Part shown: positions 1 to 10,576 of the stretch, piece after piece
Position numbering within the stretch: the first letter of the stretch is position 1
Layout: the number at the start of each line of letters is the position of its first letter
Source: Pirellulales bacterium
GTDB taxonomy: Bacteria > Planctomycetota > Planctomycetia > Pirellulales > S012-138
NCBI GenBank assembly: GCA_028066245.1
Contig: JALCBR010000003.1
Span: 86,322-150,321, forward strand
Direction of reading: 5' to 3'
DNA: 64,000 bases
Translations under genes and position numbers: made by a program
Notes under the pieces: generated by a model
What the model was told of the DNA's origin: nothing
Databases searched by the model: none
What the model saw: the letters and a program-made list of their open reading frames with translations, nothing else

Positions 1-244
1 CGAGCCGTGCTCCGTCTTCGAAGAGCTGTTCGTAAAGTGGCGTGTCGCGAGGCGTTGAGATGATCAAGATCTCTCGCACACCCGCCAGCATGAGCGTTGA
101 GAGCGGGTAATAAATCAGCGGCTTGTTATAGACGGGCATCAGTTGTTTGCTGACGCAGCGGCTGAGCGGATCCAACCGGCTGCCAGAACCGCCGGCGAGA
201 ATAATCCCTTTGCGGCGCGGCAGGTGATCAAAGCAGTAATTCAT
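1..244 (-). CDS. rmlA: Glucose-1-phosphate thymidylyltransferase, N-terminal fragment
   Basis: Only the first 81 codons are inside the window; the gene runs off the left edge. The enzyme joins dTTP and glucose 1-phosphate to give dTDP-glucose, the first step of dTDP-L-rhamnose synthesis. The N-terminal nucleotide-binding signature is clear: [16 protein letters not shown], then [17 protein letters not shown] and [16 protein letters not shown], in the order and spacing of RmlA. The usual Thr in the GGSGTRL loop is Ser, and the usual Tyr after it is Asp, both mild changes. The start is the ATG at 244. The RmlC-like gene lies 72 bases upstream on the same strand, so the two probably form a surface-sugar operon with the GT2 gene beyond. 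Confidence 0.9.
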   Translation of the reverse strand, partial: MNYCFDHLPRRKGIILAGGSGSRLDPLSRCVSKQLMPVYNKPLIYYPLSTLMLAGVREILIISTPRDTPLYEQLFEDGARL

Positions 245-316
245 GAAGCCTGGCTTACTGTACGGTCGGTTGCGGAACACGCTTTGAGCGCGTCAGATCA
301 TTCATCGCCCTGAAAT

Positions 317-856
317 TCAATCCAACACATACGGCGAATCCGGATCATCCTCATGCCGGATTTCATCAACCGGCGAACGGCGGCCCTCGCCGGCATAGAG
401 CTGATTGGGAGCATTAAACACCCAGCCCGGCGTATTTCCCAAGCAACGATATGCGTGAACAACGCCTGGCGGAATGATCACGATGCACGGATTTGTCACG
501 CCAGCCACAACGCGATACTGACGGCGATACGTCGCCGAGTCCTTACGGTTGTCCCACAAGTAGATTTCGAAATCGCCTGGTCCGATAAAGGCAAAACAGT
601 CCGTTTGATGTTGGTGCTCGTGCGGTCCACGTGCCTGACCCGGTTGTGTCTCGCTGACATAGCTCATGCGGGGACGCAATTCCCACGCGAGTTCGTCCTC
701 GCGGAAGAGCTCGACCAGCCAGCCGCGACCGTCCCGGTGGCGTTGCGGCGCGCGGATCAAGACTCCGTCGATTTCGCCAGCCAAAAATTCTGACGACGTG
801 CGCCGAGTCGTCCGGCGTCGACGGGCTGTCCCAGTTTCGATCATGGTTGTTGTCAT
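317..856 (-). CDS. dTDP-4-dehydrorhamnose 3,5-epimerase-like cupin
   Basis: A 179-residue protein of the RmlC/cupin type. The core reads MSYVSETQPGQARGPHEHQ at about residues 64-82, where RmlC has its catalytic His region, followed by a GDFEIYLWD strand and IIPPGVVHAYRCLGN, the second conserved RmlC block. The first 20 or so residues are Arg/Thr-rich and look like an unconserved extension. In the rhamnose pathway RmlC epimerises C3 and C5 of the 4-keto-6-deoxy sugar. It sits between the GT2 gene and rmlA on the same strand, which supports a dTDP-sugar role. No rmlB or rmlD is in view, so it could act on another 4-keto sugar. Confidence 0.8.
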   Translation of the reverse strand: MTTTMIETGTARRRRTTRRTSSEFLAGEIDGVLIRAPQRHRDGRGWLVELFREDELAWELRPRMSYVSETQPGQARGPHEHQHQTDCFAFIGPGDFEIYLWDNRKDSATYRRQYRVVAGVTNPCIVIIPPGVVHAYRCLGNTPGWVFNAPNQLYAGEGRRSPVDEIRHEDDPDSPYVLD

Positions 857-923
857 CTTTTCTCTCGCCGTTCCTGTTTCGCAGGTGTGTGACGCACAAC
901 ACGCCAGAGGTTCTTCTTTGCGC

Positions 924-2009
924 TCAAGCAGCGCGGCTGATGCCTTTTCGCTGAGGAGTTACGTCCGGCCTGTTGTCCTTCAAACCAGCTTGCGCGACGG
1001 CGCTTGGTGAAAATCCCCACTTTCGTAAGAAGCGCAAATAAGCACGAACGTGCCACCAAGCGTCGGCACTCCACAATCGTCGGCTGGCTCTCTGCTCCCA
1101 ATGCCAGGCATAAGTCTTTCCATTGAACATGACCTGCCAGCCGCGTTGTTGCATCCTCAGGCAATAGTCCACATCTTCGAAGTACTTGCGGTAGGACTCG
1201 TCCAGCAACCCAACGTCATTCGCCGCGTCACGTCGGACGAATAGCAGGCAACCAGACACCCAATCGCAAGCGAACGCGTCTGAATGCTCGTGCTCGCCGT
1301 AAAAATGATCTCTCAACGTGGCGGAAAGCAGCTTTCCAAGCCCTAGCCGCCGGGCGGCGATTGTCCGCAACGTTTGAAACCTCCGAGCCGGATAGCCATA
1401 TGACCCGTCAGGGTGATAAAGTCGGCAGCCAGCCAAACCGCAGCGCGGATGAGAATCCATGAACTCAACCATCCGAGCAATGGTTTGCTCTTCCGGTTCA
1501 AAAAACATGTCCGTGTTGAGCAACAACACGTACCGAGCGCCGCTGGCATCGAGGATCTTGTTCAGGTTTTCGGCGTAGGTCATTCGCCGATCATTGCGCA
1601 GGATTTCGACATGCGGAAAGTGTGACCTCCATTTTTCAGCACCAGCGTCAGAATGATTGTCGACAAGCAGCAATCGCATTCGCACTTGATCGCCGGACGC
1701 CGCCAATGTTGACAAAAGCGGCGGCATGAAATTGTCTTCGTGAGTGTAAATCACGCCCAGATCGACATCGAATTCCGCAGCAGCAGGTGTCACAAAACAA
1801 CCGAGAAGAGCGGGGGCTGGAGGCTTGAATTGAGCGCGCACAGAACGCCAGATTGGAGCAACAGACTCAACGGAGCGCCGGAAATGGCGCGGCAAACTAA
1901 CACACGCCCCGCCTCTGAGCCAGATCAACCATGCCAGCAAAAATCGGCGCAGAGAGACTACGGTAGCAAGCTGGCAGTGCTGGCGCTCCGGGTGGCTATA
2001 AGGCGACAA
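924..2009 (-). CDS. Family 2 glycosyltransferase (rhamnosyltransferase-like)
   Basis: The protein is up to 361 residues. From about residue 80 it has a GT-A fold: a first strand VDLGVIYTHEDN, the VDNHSDAG nucleotide loop, then ARYVLLLNTDMFF containing the Asp of the metal-binding motif, and CDWVSGCLLFVRR followed by YFEDVDYCLRMQQRGW, the acceptor-side block typical of WbbL-like rhamnosyltransferases. It probably adds a deoxysugar to a surface polysaccharide, using nucleotide sugar from the adjacent rml-type genes. The start is uncertain: the first codon used here is TTG at 2009, and no in-frame ATG precedes the catalytic domain. The N-terminal 75 residues include a hydrophobic stretch of unknown meaning. 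Confidence 0.8.
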   Translation of the reverse strand: MSPYSHPERQHCQLATVVSLRRFLLAWLIWLRGGACVSLPRHFRRSVESVAPIWRSVRAQFKPPAPALLGCFVTPAAAEFDVDLGVIYTHEDNFMPPLLSTLAASGDQVRMRLLLVDNHSDAGAEKWRSHFPHVEILRNDRRMTYAENLNKILDASGARYVLLLNTDMFFEPEEQTIARMVEFMDSHPRCGLAGCRLYHPDGSYGYPARRFQTLRTIAARRLGLGKLLSATLRDHFYGEHEHSDAFACDWVSGCLLFVRRDAANDVGLLDESYRKYFEDVDYCLRMQQRGWQVMFNGKTYAWHWEQRASRRLWSADAWWHVRAYLRFLRKWGFSPSAVAQAGLKDNRPDVTPQRKGISRAA

Positions 2010-2051
2010 GCACTGAAGTTCACCGCGAGTGAAAGAGAGCTCTCGCGATCG

Positions 2052-5636
<3,585 letters not shown>

Positions 5637-5792
5637 GGAGAATCCTTGCGCAGATGAACGGTCCGTCCGAAAGAAAGATGCGCGCGAGAACCCGCGCGAC
5701 GGCCAACCTCCATCGTAGCCGAGAAAGATGTGACCTCAAGGGATTGGGCGCGCATCAGCAAATCGCGGCCAAGTCACAAGATGTGTCGCTGA

Positions 5793-5831
5793 CAAGAAAC
5801 AAACGCCGCAGCCGGCCAATCAGCCGGCTGC
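5793..5831 (-). terminator. Probable rho-independent terminator of the nuo/ferritin-like operon
   Basis: A 9-bp perfect inverted repeat (5808-5816 with 5823-5831, GC-rich, 6-base loop) overlaps the stop codon of the ferritin-like gene. Read on the minus strand it is followed after four bases by a T-rich run, TTTGTTTCTTGT. The T run is interrupted, so the call is good but not certain. Confidence 0.6.
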
Positions 5832-6257
5832 CACCGGTTGTGAAGCGATCTGCTCGATGCTCTCCAGATGTGCCCGCTCCATGCCGAGAATCTCCTCCGC
5901 CAAGTTGCGGGCTTCTGGCTCATGACTCAATGCGCCAACGCAATCCTCAAGATCCTCGACCGCTATTCGCTGATATCTTAGCAGCTCACCCAGCAGATAA
6001 TCCAACGACAGGAAATGCAGATCTGTGAATTCCATGGGGAATTCATCAGGTGACGGCGCTTCGTCCATGTCTTGAATGAAGGCGGCGATTCTCTGCGACG
6101 CCTGTCGTTGATCCGCGATGATGTCATTGAGCATGTCTCGCCCGGCCGAATCCGAAGCATGCGCCCACGGGTCCGCATCATGCAAGTACATCGGCAGCGA
6201 ACGATACTCGATCGTCAGTAATCGGTTGAGTTGGCTCAATGTGTCCAAATCGCTCAT
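5820..6257 (-). CDS. Ferritin-like four-helix protein
   Basis: A 145-residue, almost wholly helical, acidic protein. The start chosen is the ATG at 6257 (MSDLDTLSQLNRLL); the open frame continues upstream but that part is hydrophobic and reads as chance. Four amphipathic helices are visible, with acidic and His residues where rubrerythrin/bacterioferritin-like proteins bind metal: LLTIEYRSLPMYLHD in the first, DIIADQRQASQRI in the second, LLRYQRIAVEDLED in the third and GMERAHLESIEQI, an ExxH pattern, in the fourth. It lies 92 bases after nuoN on the same strand and just before a terminator, so it is probably the last gene of the complex I operon. The function is inferred from fold only. Confidence 0.65.
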   Translation of the reverse strand: MSDLDTLSQLNRLLTIEYRSLPMYLHDADPWAHASDSAGRDMLNDIIADQRQASQRIAAFIQDMDEAPSPDEFPMEFTDLHFLSLDYLLGELLRYQRIAVEDLEDCVGALSHEPEARNLAEEILGMERAHLESIEQIASQPVAAG

Positions 6258-6349
6258 GAGACGAATCGATGTCAAAACTATGCTCAAGACGGACCAAAGA
6301 AATGCACTCAAACCAAGTTGCCCATGCCAGCGACCACATGGCAAAGGCA

Positions 6350-8305
6350 TCAAGAAAGCAATTGCGAACACGCAGCCAACGCCCATTCACGCAGCGGACC
6401 CCAGAACAGGCCGAGCACAACAACCGGCAACGTTAACAGAAAGATGAACCAGCCATCAATATTTTTCCAAATGGGGAAAACCGCTACTTGCTGACCTTCC
6501 TCAGGAACATCCAGGCACATCGCCTTAATCACGCGAAGATAATAGAACAGGCTGATCACGGTGTTGAGCGCCCCAACAATCAACAACACCCACAACCCGG
6601 AATCCGCCAGGGCGGAGAAGACCAGCAGCTTGGCGGCAAAGCCAGCCAAGGGGGGAAGCCCAATCAGGCTCATTAACAGCAGAGAGAAGCACACCGCCAA
6701 GCCAGGGCTGGTGCGAATCAATCCAGCGTAGCTAGAGATCTCTTCACTGCCGGTCTGATTACGCAGGAAGGCGATGATGGCGAACGCCGTGAAATTCATA
6801 AACAAGTACACAGCCACGTACACCGCCAGGGCGGAGATGTGATCTTGCGCAAGTGTCGTTGACGTTCCGATGGACGGGATTGCCCCCGCGACGGCGAACA
6901 TCATGTAGCCAGCGTGAGCAATCGTGGAATAGGCCAAGAGCCGTTTGATATTGGATTGACCGTAAGCGGCCATGTTGCCAAAAGTACAAGTGATGGCCGC
7001 CAAGAACCCCACCAGGTAGGAGATATAGGTGCGAACCGGTCCCAAGCTTTCGTTGGCTACCTCCTGAGCTTCACGACGCTGCGCAATGCCCAACGCTCGA
7101 GCTTCCTCGGCAAGACGTTCTGCCTCGGCCGCTTGTTGCTCTGGAGAGAGCTGAGACTCATCAGGCTGTGTTAGTTCTGTTTGTTGGTCGGCACCTTGTT
7201 GGTCAGTACCTTGCTGATCGCCGCTTTGTTGATCGGTGTCTTGCTGATCGGTGCCTTGCTGATGATCAGCACCTGTGGTCTGCACATCCTGGCTGTTTTG
7301 CCCGGATGCACTGTTGCCATCCTGAATTCTTGCAGCAATGAAGATCTGGCTTGTTGTTTCACCGCTCGCGCTAGCAATGGAAGTCTGATCTACGCCGTTT
7401 GTTGTCTGAACCACCGATTGGTCTTCAGCATCAACCCAGGCAGACGCTTCTTGCACAAAGCCAAAACCGATTGCCACGCGAACGAGCAAAGCGATAGCGG
7501 CAGCTTTTGATGCTACGGACAGGAAGCCACCCACTTCCGCAGCGGCACCCTCAAACACGTCTGGAGCCCAAAAATGAAATGGCACGGCAGAGAGTTTGAA
7601 CGCCAGCCCAACCATGACCATCAATCCGCCCAAGCCCAAGACCCACAACACACTGCTTGAAGGATCTGCGGCCATGGTATTTGCAAGCGATGCGCCAATG
7701 GACGGCAAGTGCACGGTCCCCGTCACGCCAGCGATGAGGCTGATGCCGTAAAGCATGATTCCCGCGGCGCCAGCTCCATAGACGGCGAACTTCAACGCGG
7801 CCTCACTGGATTTGCGCCTGCCTTTGAGAATTCCGGCCAGCACGTAGGACGGGACGCTGGCCATTTCAAACGCCATAAACACCATCAACAGATGATTGGC
7901 GGCCACCATCAAGCACATGCCCAACAAAGAGCCAAGCGCCAGTGTGTAGAAATCGGCGGCGTCTTCCCTGTCCGGGATGCCGGACCGCCAGGTAAAAACG
8001 ACAAACAAGACCGCAAATGCCAAGAGGAAAATGCGGAAATAGATAGTGAACGAGTCAATCACCAGCATGCCGGTGAAAGCTTCTTGCGACGTGCCGGCAA
8101 CTTGAGACCAACTGAACAAGGCGGCAACCAATCCGACCACCGTGCCAGCGAAAGCGACCAAGGTCGAGGAAAGCCGGTCACCGATCACTAACCGGCACAA
8201 GAGCAGCAGGATAATTGTGCCGCACAGCGCCAACTCCGGCCCAAACAACGCAAGCGACCGCTGCGTGTCGTCAATCAGAGCGTCAATCTGTTCGTGAAAT
8301 CCCAC
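6350..8305 (-). CDS. nuoN: NADH-quinone oxidoreductase subunit N, with large inserted low-complexity segment
   Basis: This is an antiporter-like proton-pumping subunit of complex I in the inner membrane. The 651 residues compare with about 480-500 for typical NuoN. Family blocks include MVAANHLLMVFMAFEMASVPSYVLAG, where the conserved Glu sits in a membrane helix, FKLSAVPFHFWAPDVFEGA, and IKRLLAYSTIAHAGYMM. The extra length lies mainly at residues 290-418: a Thr/Ser-rich stretch, then Gln/Asp pentapeptide repeats, then a charged Ala/Glu/Arg helix. The insert falls between two membrane segments next to the FGNMAAYGQSNIKRLL block. It is the last nuo gene in the operon, after nuoM. Confidence 0.95.
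   Translation of the reverse strand: MGFHEQIDALIDDTQRSLALFGPELALCGTIILLLLCRLVIGDRLSSTLVAFAGTVVGLVAALFSWSQVAGTSQEAFTGMLVIDSFTIYFRIFLLAFAVLFVVFTWRSGIPDREDAADFYTLALGSLLGMCLMVAANHLLMVFMAFEMASVPSYVLAGILKGRRKSSEAALKFAVYGAGAAGIMLYGISLIAGVTGTVHLPSIGASLANTMAADPSSSVLWVLGLGGLMVMVGLAFKLSAVPFHFWAPDVFEGAAAEVGGFLSVASKAAAIALLVRVAIGFGFVQEASAWVDAEDQSVVQTTNGVDQTSIASASGETTSQIFIAARIQDGNSASGQNSQDVQTTGADHQQGTDQQDTDQQSGDQQGTDQQGADQQTELTQPDESQLSPEQQAAEAERLAEEARALGIAQRREAQEVANESLGPVRTYISYLVGFLAAITCTFGNMAAYGQSNIKRLLAYSTIAHAGYMMFAVAGAIPSIGTSTTLAQDHISALAVYVAVYLFMNFTAFAIIAFLRNQTGSEEISSYAGLIRTSPGLAVCFSLLLMSLIGLPPLAGFAAKLLVFSALADSGLWVLLIVGALNTVISLFYYLRVIKAMCLDVPEEGQQVAVFPIWKNIDGWFIFLLTLPVVVLGLFWGPLREWALAACSQLLS
7181..7273 (-). 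repeat. 15-bp tandem repeat inside nuoN encoding Gln/Asp pentapeptides
   Basis: About six degenerate 15-base units, starting at 7181, 7196, 7211, 7226, 7241 and 7256, the last one 18 bases long. They share the form TTGNTGRTCRGNRCC on the plus strand, which encodes repeated G/D-T/A-D-Q-Q in NuoN. Such repeats can expand or contract by slippage without breaking the frame. Confidence 0.85.
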
Positions 8306-8378
8306 GGGCGTCTTTGTGAAGCGTTAGTGGCTGTTGCGAAATGCTGAATCTGCGAATGCGATAAATCTTTGGCGCAGG

Positions 8379-10502
8379 CTACGGTTCATTGCCGGTCTTC
8401 GCGAGGACCTCACCAGGCTGCTGATCTCCTGGTTGGGAACTCACGACCAGAGGATCCTCAGGCGCGTTCTCAGCTTCATCCTGACGAATCTTCCAGGCGA
8501 CGTTGTTATCCACCACGGCATCAACGCTAGGCGTCATGTAGCTCCAGATCGCGCTGGGATAGACGCCAAACAGGATCGCAAAGGCGATCAACGGCGCGAT
8601 GATCAGCTTTTCGCGGACTGTCATCGGCGTCAGAGCTTCTGGATGAGGCCCTTTGTATTCCGGACCGAGGAACACCCGCTGTACCGTCCAAAGAATGTAG
8701 CCAGCGGTGAAGATCACGACCGAAGCCGTCACAATCGCCAGGAAGTAACTGAAACTCCAGGCGGAGAGCGTCACATAGATTTCCCCAATGAATCCGCACA
8801 ACCCTGGCAGGCCCATTCCGGCAAAGAAGATCACAATTGAAACGCCGCCGTAGACAGGCATTTTGGCGAACAACCCGCCAAACTCGTTGAGATTGCGATG
8901 GTGCACGCGGTCATAAACCACACCCACCAGGAAGAACATCCCAGCGGAGGAAATACCGTGAGCAATCATCTGGAACATGGCGCCGTTCATGCCCAGCTTC
9001 CAGCCGTGTGTGTCATAACCTGCCGCGGCACTTCCCGCCGCCAAGCTGACCACACCCATCCCCAGCAGGACGTAGCCCATGTGGCTGACAGAACTGTAAG
9101 CGACGAGCCGCTTGAAGTCTCGTTGGGCGAGGGCCGCGAAGGCGCCATAGACCATGCTCAAGACGCCAATTCCGCAAACCCACCAAGCCAGGTCAAACCC
9201 GGCAGCCGGGCAAATGGGATAGCAAATACGGATAATCCCGTATCCTCCCAGCTTCAACAGAATGCCGGCCAGAATCATGGAGATGGGCGTGGGAGCTTCC
9301 ACGTGAGCGTCAGGCAACCACGTATGAACCGGAACTGCCGGAACCTTAATGGCGAATCCAATGAACAGCAGGATGAATGCCCAAATCTGGACTCGAGCCC
9401 CGAGTACTTCCTGATTGAACAAATCCGTATGCTGACCCATGGCCGTCAAAGCCAGCAGGTTGAACGTGTGGATCTTGAGATCAGGACTGAATGCCGGCAG
9501 CGTTGCCGTACTGTCCGAACCGACATCGTCAGCCTCAACCTGAGCGCTACCATCTCCCAAAGCTTTCGCCGTTACGAGCCCGGCGGCATCTGAACCGTTG
9601 ACCGCTTCCGCAACCTCAGCCGCTGTGGGCGCTTGAGCACCCCAAGTGACTTGGATCATTGACCCACTCTCACCCTTTTCCACGGCTACGGACAGCTCAT
9701 CACCACTGTTTTCAAAATGAATACCGAGCGGATCTTTTCCCGCCGTGACATCATCCGTGCGTTGAAAGCTGATCCGCTGGTTGACGTCGTCACTCTCGGT
9801 GATGAAGAGCCCGAGCTGACCTTGGACCGAGTCCGGTACATGCAGGTCAGCCCATTTCACCGCAGCGTTTTGGTTTCCGTAGAGGTCAGACGCTTTGGCT
9901 AACGTTCGCATGTCGCTGTTGAAGTACAGCATCAAGATTGCGACGAGCATCAACACGCCGCCAAAGAGCGTGTAGAGAAAGAACTTGATGGCCGCGTATT
10001 CTCGCCGTGGTCCCCCCCACACTCCGATGAGGAAGTACATCGGCAGAAGCATGACTTCCCAGAACACGTAAAACAGGAAGAAATCGAGCGCCAAAAAGAC
10101 GCCCATCACGCCGGTTTCCAATAACAGGAACAGAACACAATAGGCTTTCACATGCTTGGTGATCGGCCAACTGGCCCACATCGCGAGCATGGTGATAAAT
10201 GACGTCAGCAACACCAGCGGAAAGCTGATACCGTCCGTGCCCATGAAGTAATGAATATTGAATGACTCAATCCAAGGGACACTGAACGTCTTTTGCATCT
10301 TGGCGACGCCCAATTCGAAACCGGCGCTATCACTGGTTCCGGGAATGGCCATGAACACGGTCATGGCAAAAACAACCGCCGTTACGGCCAGGGAGAATGT
10401 CTTGGCCGCGTCTGGGTTGTCCTTGGGGATCATTAACGCCACAACCAAGGCGCCCAAGGTTGGGAGAAAAACCACCAGGCTGAGAAGAATGATCGGCGTC
10501 AT
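8379..10502 (-). CDS. nuoM: NADH-quinone oxidoreductase subunit M, with an inserted soluble domain
   Basis: Antiporter-like subunit of complex I, 707 residues against about 500 in most bacteria. Recognisable blocks are FFLFYVFWEVMLLPMYFLIG (the key Glu in a transmembrane helix), KVPAVPVHTWLPDAHVEAPT, and RDFKRLVAYSSVSHMGYV. The extra length is a single insertion at about residues 215-340, after the LMLYFNSD segment, in a loop between membrane helices. The insert is hydrophilic, rich in Asp, Gly, Ser and Val, and predicted to be beta-rich. Unlike the inserts in NuoN and NuoL it is not low complexity. It ends with a Pro/Ser linker back to a membrane helix. The start is the ATG at 10502; nuoL lies 74 bases upstream. 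Confidence 0.95.
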   Translation of the reverse strand: MTPIILLSLVVFLPTLGALVVALMIPKDNPDAAKTFSLAVTAVVFAMTVFMAIPGTSDSAGFELGVAKMQKTFSVPWIESFNIHYFMGTDGISFPLVLLTSFITMLAMWASWPITKHVKAYCVLFLLLETGVMGVFLALDFFLFYVFWEVMLLPMYFLIGVWGGPRREYAAIKFFLYTLFGGVLMLVAILMLYFNSDMRTLAKASDLYGNQNAAVKWADLHVPDSVQGQLGLFITESDDVNQRISFQRTDDVTAGKDPLGIHFENSGDELSVAVEKGESGSMIQVTWGAQAPTAAEVAEAVNGSDAAGLVTAKALGDGSAQVEADDVGSDSTATLPAFSPDLKIHTFNLLALTAMGQHTDLFNQEVLGARVQIWAFILLFIGFAIKVPAVPVHTWLPDAHVEAPTPISMILAGILLKLGGYGIIRICYPICPAAGFDLAWWVCGIGVLSMVYGAFAALAQRDFKRLVAYSSVSHMGYVLLGMGVVSLAAGSAAAGYDTHGWKLGMNGAMFQMIAHGISSAGMFFLVGVVYDRVHHRNLNEFGGLFAKMPVYGGVSIVIFFAGMGLPGLCGFIGEIYVTLSAWSFSYFLAIVTASVVIFTAGYILWTVQRVFLGPEYKGPHPEALTPMTVREKLIIAPLIAFAILFGVYPSAIWSYMTPSVDAVVDNNVAWKIRQDEAENAPEDPLVVSSQPGDQQPGEVLAKTGNEP

Positions 10503-10576
10503 GGAAGCGATGGATTCGTTGGTTGGAATCGCAAGAGTGGAATGAAATCAAACAGTGCATACGCGGCGATGGCGCG

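Noticed and set aside
7181..7273. CRISPR-like array
   Set aside because: The units are 15 bases with no spacers and lie in frame inside nuoN; they are coding repeats.
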